This document shows, in pieces, positions 1-7,800 of a stretch of DNA of 13,553 bases. Source of the DNA: Armatimonadota bacterium (lineage in GTDB: Bacteria; Armatimonadota; Fimbriimonadia; Fimbriimonadales; Fimbriimonadaceae); contig JAEVZK010000037.1 of the NCBI GenBank assembly GCA_023392285.1, positions 1-13,553 of the forward strand, written 5' to 3'. Numbering within the stretch: position 1 is the stretch's first letter; each line of letters starts with the position of its first letter. The translations under genes were made by a program, and so were the position numbers. The notes beneath the pieces were generated by a model. The model saw nothing but the letters and a program-made list of their open reading frames with translations. It searched no databases and had not been told where the DNA came from.

Positions 1-596
1 CCTGGCCCAAGATCTTCGCCATCCGTCATCACGTAAAGCACGCCAACATCTTTCGGAAGTCGGTCTTTCACGGAACGCATCAGTTCGAGCAAAACTGCGA
101 CGCCAGATGCCGCGTCGTTTGCTCCTAAGATAGGATTCTGATGGAAGCGAGGATCGGGGTCTTGATCCGCGAAGGGCCGAGTGTCCCAGTGCGCCAGAAG
201 CACGACCCGAACCTTTGCATCCTTCCAGTTCTGCTCGCCAAGAAGATTCGCCATAGAAACCTTCTTCTTGGCGTGTTCCCAGTAGTACGTGAAATCTTGC
301 GTGCGAACGTTATCGCACGACTTCTTCATCTCGTCCAAGATGTATTTCTGGCAAGCTTCGTGTCCCTTGGTCATTGGGACGCGCACACCGAAATCTGTTT
401 GGGCCGTGAGGTGGCTCCAAGCTTTCGCCTTGTCGAACTTCACCTCTGGCGTCGCTTGAGGAGTGGCTTGGGCGGCAGCGAGAACGCTTAGTCCGATACC
501 GACCAGCGCGGCGAGGTTTCGGTATAAGGTTTGCCTTTGAGCGCCTTTTCGAGCGTGAGTCCGGGCAGAGGTTTGCTGATCTTGGAGGTGTCCCAT
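1..596 (-). CDS. Exported M28-family zinc peptidase / glutaminyl-cyclase-like protein, 3' end cut by window
   Basis: Partial gene: 198 codons are visible and the C-terminus lies beyond the left edge. The reading shows the M28 core: a first zinc ligand in LLAHWDTRP (H136), the bridging Asp in GANDAASGVAVLLE (D161), and the catalytic Glu plus next acidic ligand in DGEDLG (E194, D195). The last His ligand should lie off the window. This layout, with AHWDTRPFADQDPD after the beta-strand, resembles bacterial glutaminyl-peptide cyclotransferases and M28 aminopeptidases; I cannot separate the two from the N-terminal half. Residues 26-43 (RNLAALVGIGLSVLAAAQ) form a signal-peptide-like hydrophobic stretch, so it is probably exported. 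The only in-frame ATG upstream of that stretch is at 596, which gives a long basic n-region and a 109-base overlap with the preceding gene. No in-frame GTG or TTG lies between; one CTG does (codon 31). Family assignment is firm, the exact start is not. Confidence 0.85.
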   Translation of the reverse strand, partial: MGHLQDQQTSARTHARKGAQRQTLYRNLAALVGIGLSVLAAAQATPQATPEVKFDKAKAWSHLTAQTDFGVRVPMTKGHEACQKYILDEMKKSCDNVRTQDFTYYWEHAKKKVSMANLLGEQNWKDAKVRVVLLAHWDTRPFADQDPDPRFHQNPILGANDAASGVAVLLELMRSVKDRLPKDVGVLYVMTDGEDLGP

Positions 597-1072
597 ACTT
601 TGAAATATCCTAGACCACCACGTGCAAGAGAAGCCGGCATTGCCACTGAATACGTGTGCTTGTCGTCCAACTTAGCGCCGTCGATGATCACCTGCTGAAT
701 TCGCTGATCGGTTGGAGCGCCCTTGCTGAACGTTGCTTCGATGCCTGAAAGCTGGAGAAAGCTCACGTTCGGTTGAGGATAGCTGCTCACCGATTTTTCC
801 AAGGCCTTCTTGATCTCGGCTCCCGTCAAGTTCAGGACCACTATCTCATCGGTCGGAAACTGGATGAGGGATGCCAAATCGTCTCGCTTGTACCCGCTCT
901 TAATGAACTGTGCCGGGAGAAAAGCCGCATCACTTGATGCGACTTGGCGAATCACGTCGGCCGCCGCCTGAGCTGGCAGGTGGGCACTCACCTCAGCGCC
1001 ATCTTGAGCGAAGCTCAAGCAAACAGCTATTGCCGAGATAATTGTCACGAGCACGCGTCTCATAGTTTGCAT
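488..1072 (-). CDS. Exported stand-alone 5'-nucleotidase C-terminal-domain protein
   Basis: A 194-residue protein beginning with a clear signal peptide (MRRVLVTIISAIAVCLSFAQ from Met4; Met1 and Met4 are both possible starts). The rest reads as the C-terminal substrate-binding domain of UshA/5'-nucleotidases: the strand-helix DEIVVLNLTGAEIKKALEKSV near residues 75-95, SFLQLSGIEATF near 104-115, and a nucleotide-pocket-like end, YSVAMPASLARGGLGYFKVW, near 141-160. The N-terminal metallophosphatase domain that carries the metal centre and hydrolyses the phosphoester is absent, and the signal peptide shows this is not simply a broken 3' fragment. It therefore probably lacks 5'-nucleotidase activity and may bind a nucleotide-like ligand outside the membrane; this is inference. 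Its 3' end overlaps the M28 gene by about 109 bases in another frame, so the two are likely co-transcribed and both act outside the cytoplasm. Confidence 0.8.
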   Translation of the reverse strand: MQTMRRVLVTIISAIAVCLSFAQDGAEVSAHLPAQAAADVIRQVASSDAAFLPAQFIKSGYKRDDLASLIQFPTDEIVVLNLTGAEIKKALEKSVSSYPQPNVSFLQLSGIEATFSKGAPTDQRIQQVIIDGAKLDDKHTYSVAMPASLARGGLGYFKVWDTSKISKPLPGLTLEKALKGKPYTETSPRWSVSD

Positions 1073-1211
1073 TTTCGGTGCGAATCCGAAATTTTAGACT
1101 CCGAATATTGTCATTCGTTACGGAGAGGTGAAGGCAGGCCTATATCTTACAACGCTGAACCAGCTTGCGTATGCTGAGATTTTGCGAATATCCGAAAATC
1201 CCGTTCATCAG

Positions 1212-1832
1212 CTAGTGAACCGGGATGGGATTCGCGGTGTGAACGAAAGAATGGTCGACATAATGCAGCCCCAGCATCGTCGCTGCCCTTAACCCAACCT
1301 GGCCCAACCGGCCACCGCCTGCGTTGAGAGGCGCGCCAGGAGCCAGGCCGCGGCAATCCTGTTGCAGCACCATGCTCGTCTGCGCCATATGTTTCCATTG
1401 GAGTACGAGACGATAGGTAACTTGCCTCCTGAACAGATGCTGCTCTTCGGCGAGCAGAAAGATCGCTTCCAGATCTGAAATGGAACCGCGGGTGGTTTTT
1501 GGAAACAACGTCCCAGGCCCTTGCCTCCGGAGGTAGGTGCCAGCATCCAGGCGTTCTCCAGACCGCCCAGGGCCTTCTGACGGCATTCGAGTGGATCGTC
1601 GCACGTCGAAGCTGATCCATTGCAGGCTCAGAGCTGCCCAAACTCCGGCTAGAGACACGGCTGCACCGACCAGGCTCCAGTATTGGCTACCGATGATGAG
1701 GCCATCCAAGCAAAGTGCAGCCCCGCCGACGAAGCAGAAGCCCACCAACGCGAGGTACTCCTTCGCCGGTGCAAAGATCAGGCGCTTATTCTCACCAATA
1801 AACGTGGCAAAGAGTGGCGTCTCGAGGGGCAC
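1212..1832 (-). CDS. Hypothetical protein with two N-terminal membrane segments
   Basis: A 206-residue protein of unknown function. It starts at GTG (1832), the only usable start after the in-frame stop created by the end of lon, and begins 9 bases after the lon stop codon. Two hydrophobic segments (about residues 25-45 and 52-71) form a hairpin in the membrane. The remaining 130 residues are soluble. Visible blocks are a basic stretch with RRQGPGTLFPKTTRG near 103-117, an acidic-hydrophobic helix SDLEAIFLLAEE, then RLVLQWK and a Gly/Ala-rich segment ending in NPIPVH. The mix of strands and short conserved-looking turns suggests a small beta-rich domain on one face of the membrane, but I recognise no family. 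Spacing to lon suggests it is the last gene of the hsp20-lon transcript. Coding is supported by protein-like composition and tight packing. Confidence 0.65.
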   Translation of the reverse strand: MPLETPLFATFIGENKRLIFAPAKEYLALVGFCFVGGAALCLDGLIIGSQYWSLVGAAVSLAGVWAALSLQWISFDVRRSTRMPSEGPGRSGERLDAGTYLRRQGPGTLFPKTTRGSISDLEAIFLLAEEQHLFRRQVTYRLVLQWKHMAQTSMVLQQDCRGLAPGAPLNAGGGRLGQVGLRAATMLGLHYVDHSFVHTANPIPVH

Positions 1833-1841
1833 TGTGTAATT

Positions 1842-4289
1842 TTAAGTCTTTGCGTCTTGATCTGGCTTGGCCTCAAGGGCAATTTTCAGAACCTGACCTG
1901 CGTTTCGCACGAAATTAGCCCTCAACGTCTCCCGTATTTCCTTCGGGACGTCCTCCATGTAATCCTTCTCGTTGTCCTGAGGCAAGATGAGTGTCTCCAC
2001 GCCCGCGCGATGCGCTGCCAAGACCTTCTCTTTGATTCCTCCGACGGGAAGCACCTGCCCGCTCAGGGTCATTTCGCCCGTCATTGCCAGTCGACGTTTG
2101 ACTCGTCGGTTGGTGAGGAGCGAGGTAAGGGCGGTCATCATGGTAATGCCAGCGCTTGGGCCGTCCTTTGGAACGGCCCCGGCGGGCACGTGAACGTGGA
2201 TCTCCGTTTTGTCATAAAAGTCAGGAGAAATCTTGAGCTCACTCGAATGGCTTCGCACGTAGCTGAGCGCGGCCGTCACGGACTCTTTCATGACGTCACC
2301 CAGTTGGCCGGTGACGATCAGTCCTTTGCTGCCAGGCATCTTCGCCGTCTCGATAAACAAAACATCTCCGCCAACAGGAGTCCAAGCGAGACCCACCGCT
2401 GTCCCTGGGGTCATCTCCCGTTCCAGCACCTCTTCGTGCAGGAATCTTGGCGAGCCGAGGGCCGTCTCGATATACTTTTCGTTGACGACCACCTTCGATT
2501 TGCGTCCGTCGGCAAACAGCTTCGTTGCCTTGCGAACGACCGAGCCGATCTCCCGCTCGAGGTTACGCACTCCTGCTTCGCGAGTATAGAAGCGGATGAG
2601 TTTCTTGAGCGCTTCATCCTTGAACTCGATTTGACCTTTCGTCAAACCATGTTCATCAATCTGCTTCGGAACGAGGTGCTGCTTGGCGATCTGGAGCTTT
2701 TCTTCTTCGGTGTACCCGCCGAGTTCGATAATCTCCATCCGATCCCGCAGAGGCGGGGGGATTGTGTCCAGGCGATTTGCGGTGGTGATGAAGAACACCT
2801 TGCTAAGGTCGAAGGTGACATCCAGATAATGATCTCGGAAGCTGCTGTTCTGCTCTGGGTCCAAAACTTCGAGCAATGCCGAAGAGGGATCGCCCCGGAA
2901 GTCGTTGCCGAGTTTGTCGATCTCATCCAGCATCATCACCGGGTTGTTCGTCTCGGCCCTTCGGATGTTTTGTATGATCTGGCCCGGCAACGCCCCGATG
3001 TACGTTCGCCTATGTCCCCTAATTTCTGCCTCGTCTCGCATGCCGCCGAGGGAAACTCGAATGAATTTCCGATCCATCGCATGAGCGATCGACCGGCCAA
3101 GGGAGGTCTTACCAACGCCAGGGGGGCCGTAAAAGCAGAGGATCGGCTGCCGCACTTTGCCGTCCTTCTTCACCTTCCGAACGGCGAGAAATTCGATGAT
3201 GCGCTCCTTGATCTTCTCAAGGCCCGAATGATCCGCGTCAAGCACCTTCTTCACTTCGGTCAAGTCAAGATTGTCTTCTGTGGATTTGTCCCAAGGCAGG
3301 GAAACCATCCAGTCGATATAGGTTCGAGCAACGGTGTACTCGGGGGCTCCGGGGGACATTCTCCGAAGGCGGTCATATTCCCGGTTCACCTCCTTCAGAG
3401 CATCCGGAGTCATCTTGGCTTCATCGATCTTCTTGCGAAGCTCTTCGAGTTCTTCTCCGCGATCGTCAGACTCACCTAGTTCTCGTTGAATCGCCTTAAG
3501 CTGCTCCCGCAGGTAGTAGTCGCGCTGGCTCTTGCTTAGTTCGGTGTTGACTTCCGATTGAACCTTAGAGGTGAGTTCAAGGACCCTCACTTCGCGACTG
3601 AGCATCTCCAGGAGTTTGCGTAACCTGCTGCCCAGATCCACCGCCTCAAGAATTTGCTGCTTGTCATCCACCGACAACGTCATGTGAGCCGCCACCAGAT
3701 CGGCCATCACGTTCGTCTCCTGGACAGCCTGGGTCAACGAGCGAAGCTCATCCGGTAGTTGGGGAGCTAGGCGAATCGCTTGCTCAAAAAGCGCTGCGAC
3801 GGACCTTCTCAGCGCTTCGAATTCCTCTTGCTTGTCCTCTGGAATCGCTTCTTCTTCGATGACCTCAACTCTCGCACGAAGATAAGGTGTCTCGTGAATT
3901 CGCTCGACGATCCTAAACCGCTGGATTCCCTGAACGATCAATCGCACCGAATCGGGCATCTTGACCATGGTGCGAATGATGACTGCGCACCCATATTCGT
4001 ACACGTCGTCGAAGCCAGGATGATCCTGGAAGGCGTTCCTCTGCGCGACAACGCCGATCACGCGGTTATTCCCGACGATGCTCTCATCGATAAGCTGAAT
4101 TCCAGCCTCTCGCGAAACGCTTAGCGGCGCGATCAGCATCGGATAAATCACGCTGTCCCGAAGCGGCATGATGTTGAGTTCGCCAGGTACGTCCGGGCGG
4201 TGCTCCTCATCGCCGGCTTCGAGGATCTGCGGCTCTTCCGCTTCAAACTCGACGATGTCTTCCTCGATTGGTAGTTTGACTTCTGGCAT
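1842..4289 (-). CDS. lon: ATP-dependent Lon protease
   Basis: An 815-residue LonA, normal length for the family. It unfolds and degrades damaged or regulatory proteins in the cytoplasm as an ATP-driven hexamer. Order of parts: an acidic N-terminal tail (EDIVEFEAEEPQ), the Lon substrate-binding N domain starting at LNIMPLRDSVIYPMLIAPLSV (about residue 38), a coiled coil near 230-300, the AAA+ module with Walker A GPPGVGKT at 388-395 and Walker B MLDEIDKL, and the C-terminal protease domain with catalytic Ser712 in DGPSAG and Lys755 in GGIKEKV. The 43-residue spacing of the dyad equals that of E. coli Lon (S679/K722), and all key residues are present. Its ATG overlaps the stop of the upstream hsp20 by one base (TAATG), so translation is probably coupled and expression should follow the promoter in front of hsp20. 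Confidence 0.98.
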   Translation of the reverse strand: MPEVKLPIEEDIVEFEAEEPQILEAGDEEHRPDVPGELNIMPLRDSVIYPMLIAPLSVSREAGIQLIDESIVGNNRVIGVVAQRNAFQDHPGFDDVYEYGCAVIIRTMVKMPDSVRLIVQGIQRFRIVERIHETPYLRARVEVIEEEAIPEDKQEEFEALRRSVAALFEQAIRLAPQLPDELRSLTQAVQETNVMADLVAAHMTLSVDDKQQILEAVDLGSRLRKLLEMLSREVRVLELTSKVQSEVNTELSKSQRDYYLREQLKAIQRELGESDDRGEELEELRKKIDEAKMTPDALKEVNREYDRLRRMSPGAPEYTVARTYIDWMVSLPWDKSTEDNLDLTEVKKVLDADHSGLEKIKERIIEFLAVRKVKKDGKVRQPILCFYGPPGVGKTSLGRSIAHAMDRKFIRVSLGGMRDEAEIRGHRRTYIGALPGQIIQNIRRAETNNPVMMLDEIDKLGNDFRGDPSSALLEVLDPEQNSSFRDHYLDVTFDLSKVFFITTANRLDTIPPPLRDRMEIIELGGYTEEEKLQIAKQHLVPKQIDEHGLTKGQIEFKDEALKKLIRFYTREAGVRNLEREIGSVVRKATKLFADGRKSKVVVNEKYIETALGSPRFLHEEVLEREMTPGTAVGLAWTPVGGDVLFIETAKMPGSKGLIVTGQLGDVMKESVTAALSYVRSHSSELKISPDFYDKTEIHVHVPAGAVPKDGPSAGITMMTALTSLLTNRRVKRRLAMTGEMTLSGQVLPVGGIKEKVLAAHRAGVETLILPQDNEKDYMEDVPKEIRETLRANFVRNAGQVLKIALEAKPDQDAKT

Positions 4290-4744
4290 TAAATCTTCTT
4301 TATAGTGATGGTCGTTGTGGTCCTGGTGATCCGATCTTCTTTAGGAACCGCGATGAGGAGGAAGCCTCCGCGATAGTGGGCTCTGATCTCGTCCGAACGA
4401 ATCGGAACCTCCGGTAGTTTCACCTCACGTTCAAAAGGCCCGTAGAATATTTCAAGTTGGTGAAATTTGGTGCGCTCGCCCTCACCGTAGTTATCTTCTC
4501 GGCGAATGCCGCGGATCAAAATCGAATGTCGGTCCTGGATGTAGTTAAGTTGAATATCCTCGCCGCTGACCCCAGCAATTTCCGCCTTAATAATGAACCG
4601 ATGATCGTCTTCCAGAACATCGACGCGTGGCTCCCACATTTTGCTCGCCGCCATGCTGGGGCGGAAACGGTTCATTTCCTCGTGGAGCCGGTGCAGATCG
4701 CCTCCGACCTGCCAAAACCATTCTTCAACCTCTCGGCGGGACAT
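4289..4744 (-). CDS. Small heat-shock protein, Hsp20/alpha-crystallin family
   Basis: A 151-residue chaperone that holds unfolded proteins without ATP and usually forms large oligomers. The alpha-crystallin domain runs from about WEPRVDVLEDDHRFIIKAEI to the hallmark AHYRGGFLLIAVPK (the A-x-x-x-n-G-v-L signature). The threonine-rich tail TTTTITIKKI carries the IxI motif used for oligomer contacts. I chose the ATG at 4744 (MSRREVEEWFWQ) rather than the longer frame from 4816. The 24 extra residues are unlike the family, and a promoter -10 box lies only 7 bases upstream of this ATG. The frame ends in TAA overlapping the lon ATG by one base. The pairing gives a two-gene proteostasis unit: Hsp20 holds clients, Lon removes them. 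I see no CIRCE-type inverted repeat upstream, so heat regulation by HrcA is not supported. Confidence 0.93.
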   Translation of the reverse strand: MSRREVEEWFWQVGGDLHRLHEEMNRFRPSMAASKMWEPRVDVLEDDHRFIIKAEIAGVSGEDIQLNYIQDRHSILIRGIRREDNYGEGERTKFHQLEIFYGPFEREVKLPEVPIRSDEIRAHYRGGFLLIAVPKEDRITRTTTTITIKKI

Positions 4745-4751
4745 AACACAG

Positions 4752-4782
4752 ATTGTAGCTGGTGAAGCGCGCACCCTACCAA
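4752..4782 (-). promoter_or_regulatory. Putative promoter of hsp20-lon, apparently leaderless
   Basis: On the minus strand TACAAT (4757 to 4752, five of six matches to TATAAT) ends 7 bases before the hsp20 ATG at 4744, so the expected transcription start falls on or next to the A of the ATG. The -35 is weak: TTGGTA with a 19-base spacer. It lies in the 80-base gap after the beta-galactosidase gene, so hsp20-lon need not depend on read-through. Confidence 0.5.
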
Positions 4783-4824
4783 GTGTTCTACTGCCGGGAA
4801 GCTGAGAGGTTAGCAAGGAACCGC

Positions 4825-7800
4825 CTAGCCGGGGGCAAGAAAATCAAGCTCGGCCAGGCTGGTCCACGGTTCACCATTGATCTCGCTCAAGGCAACGACT
4901 CGAATCTGTTGACATTTGACCGGAGCGCTGAACATGATCCGCTGAACAGTGGTGGTTTTCGGCAAAGTGCCACTGGAAATTAAGGACTCCTTGCCGTTTT
5001 CCAAGGCATACACCTCGTATTTCGCGATCTGTCCGTTTTGATTGCCAGAGCGTGGTGTAAGGTCCAGTCCGATCAGCGCCCGTTCACCACCCAAATCGAC
5101 GGTGAGTGAATGTGGATGCTTCGGCTCTGAGCCTGAATAGCGAGTGTGCCAGTAGGTCGCTGGGTCGCCATCCAGAACATGGGCGGCATCTCCCTCATCC
5201 GATTCCGTGCTGTCCACTGCCACAACCTTCATTCTCGAACGATCGAGCTTGCGGACCGGGACCATCTTGTCGAGAGCCAGACGCACAAGCGGACTCCGAA
5301 CTTCGCCACTTGCTTCTGCGTAGGCCACAATCTCCGCCGCCTCTGTCATTCTGAATGGCTTGGTGTAGGAGAGAGGCTTGCCTCCAATCTCGACGTGGAC
5401 CGGACTTTCTGAGGTGATCGAAACCATCCCTTCGCTATCTCGGGCAATCATGGGTGGAGCCGTGACGGGAATTCTTTCGAGCCCCTTAACCCGTGGATCC
5501 TCCCCCGCTCGAAGCGGGCGCAAGATCACCCGCCAATCCATCGGATGCGCATTCAAGATGTATGGCTCCAGCGGTCGAGGACCGCAACTTGCACCACCCA
5601 ATCCCATTTGAGCGGCATCCACACATAGGATGGTTTCGGGCTGCTTCTGCGGAACTTGCCGCTTTCGAGGCTCGCCGTTTTCGTGACGCCAGTCATCGAT
5701 CGCATGCGGGAGGAAATGCGAAACCGTCACCGACAGCGGGCCTGCCGCCTGAACCAATATGCCTTCTCCTTGGTTATCGGTGAGGGCCGCCCACTTTACA
5801 TCCTCTTTGTTTCCGTTTTCTTGAGGCCTGCAATACTCCGAAAATTGCTCATCGACCGTGCCCGAGTACAGCCCGAAGTCTTGGGCGTCCTTCCGGTCTG
5901 GATAGCTCTCTAATGGCCCCCGTCCCAGCCATTGGAAGTTGTCTAAGCCGGGCCTAGTTCGCATGATCAGTCCGATCTTCGGTAAAGGCGGCAACGTGCC
6001 GACCGGCTCGAAGTGGTTATCGATAACTGTCGTGCCATCTGCGAGAACGGTGTAAACCGCGGTATGGATAAACCCATTGCCCTTGAACCCGCGGCAGTCC
6101 TCGACGATCGTGCGTCGAATGGCAAAGTTGTCAATCGTCTCCGTCTTGTCGCTCGTGATGCGGTGGGCCATGTCACCCAAGCCTGAATTCCAGAAAGCTT
6201 GCTGAAACCACGTATCGTTGTCGGTGAAGGCTCGGAACACGTTCATCTCTGGAGGACGAGCGAGAGGCAATCTCTCCACCGCGGAGGCCGGTAAACGTCG
6301 CAGCTGGATCGTTTGCGCTCTGCCCTTGGCGAGCTCGCCCTGTTCCCAAGCGATCTCATGTCCCTTCGGAATCAAGCCTTCCGCATCGCGGGTGACGATG
6401 GAAACGCGTGAATGGTTGTACAGCGCTTTGGGAGCACCCGACATGTCGATGTCCAGGTCGAACTCCTTAGCTTCACCGGGTGAAAGGTTGAGCTTTAGCG
6501 GACCCACTTTCTTCGTCTCGACGCCATTTTCACTGAGGCTGACATACACATCGTATTGGTTCAGATCGGTGAAGAGGGTTTTGTTCTTAATGCGATACCG
6601 GCCCTCGCTTGCTTCAACCCCTGAAATTTCAAAGGGCTGATAGATCTTCTTCACTTCCCAGAGCTTTGCGGTGACCTGTCGATCGGGGAGAACCAGCCCA
6701 TTACCAACGAACGGACCATCATTGGGGTGGTCGTCCCAGTCTCCGCCGTACGCGTAAAACCAATTGCGATCGTCCGGTAGGCTCGTTGGTGCGGGAGGAA
6801 GCTGATGGATATCCTTGCGGCCATCCATCCGCAGGCGCCAAGCGCCGTCGTCGGGGTAGACCCGTTGATCTTGGTCCACCCAGTCCCAGATGCAGCCCCC
6901 CATCGTTCTATCCGAGGAATCGAAGGCTTCCCAATACTCTTTCAAATTCCCGACCGCGTTGCCCATAGCGTGGGCGTACTCGCAAACGAAGAACGGCTTC
7001 TTCGTTGTCGACTTGGCCTGCTGCCAAACGTAAGCCACGTCCGGATACATGACGCTATCGACATCCGCGACCGAGTTCATTCGCTCGTAATGCACCGGGC
7101 GAGAGGGATCCAACTGGTGGACGAGCTTGGAAGTTGCTTCGAAATTGATGCCGCTTCCCGCCTCGTTCCCAAGCGACCACATGATGATCGAGGGATGATT
7201 TCGATTGGTTTCCACCATTCGCCGAGTTCGATCGAGATGCGCAGGCTGCCACTCGGGCTTGTTGCCGAGCGTGCGGCTTAAGTCATAACCCATTCCGTGC
7301 GACTCGATATTTGCCTCATCGATCACGTAGATGCCGTATTTGTCGCACAGGTCGTACCAGCGAGGATCGTTGATGTAGTGGCTGCACCGGACGGCGTTGA
7401 TATTGAACTGCTTGAACAGGGTGATGTCCTGAAGCATGCGCTCGTAGCTGACCGTCTTCGCATGATCCGGGTCGATCTCGTGACGGTTCACGCCGCGAAT
7501 CTTAATCGGCTTGCCATTGAAGGTGAAAATGCCGTCCTTGATCTCGACCGATCTAAAGCCGATTCGGTAAGCACGCACGTCCGACACGCGGTTCTGAGCG
7601 TCTTTGAGCGTCATAATCGCGGTGTAAAGATACGGGTCCTCTGCGGACCAGGGCCGGACAGTTGGAATCTGAAGACCGGCAGTTTCCGCCTGAGCGTCAG
7701 CGGTGCCCACCAAGTGCTGCTGAGCATCGACCAGCTTCACGCTCCACTTGCCCGTGCCACTTACGGGTGCAGTCACTTTCAGAACTCCGTTCTTAAAAGC

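Noticed and set aside
1073..1211. Inverted or direct repeats around GCGAAT..CCGAAA upstream of the 5'-nucleotidase-domain gene
   Set aside because: Matches are short and A/T-rich; TAAAAT near 1090-1095 lacks a partner -35 at proper spacing, so I did not call a promoter.
1147..1641. Alternative 164-codon minus-strand frame overlapping the membrane protein
   Set aside because: Composition is Arg/Ser/Trp-rich without hydrophobic pattern, while the 1212-1832 frame has clear membrane helices and fits tightly behind lon.
1683..3479. 598-codon open frame on the plus strand opposite lon
   Set aside because: It lies fully antisense to a certain lon gene, its translation has no recognisable motif, and long antisense frames are expected opposite codon-biased genes.
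4745..4816. N-terminal extension of Hsp20 from an upstream ATG
   Set aside because: The extra 24 residues are not family-like, and the -10 box at 4752-4757 would lie inside the coding region.
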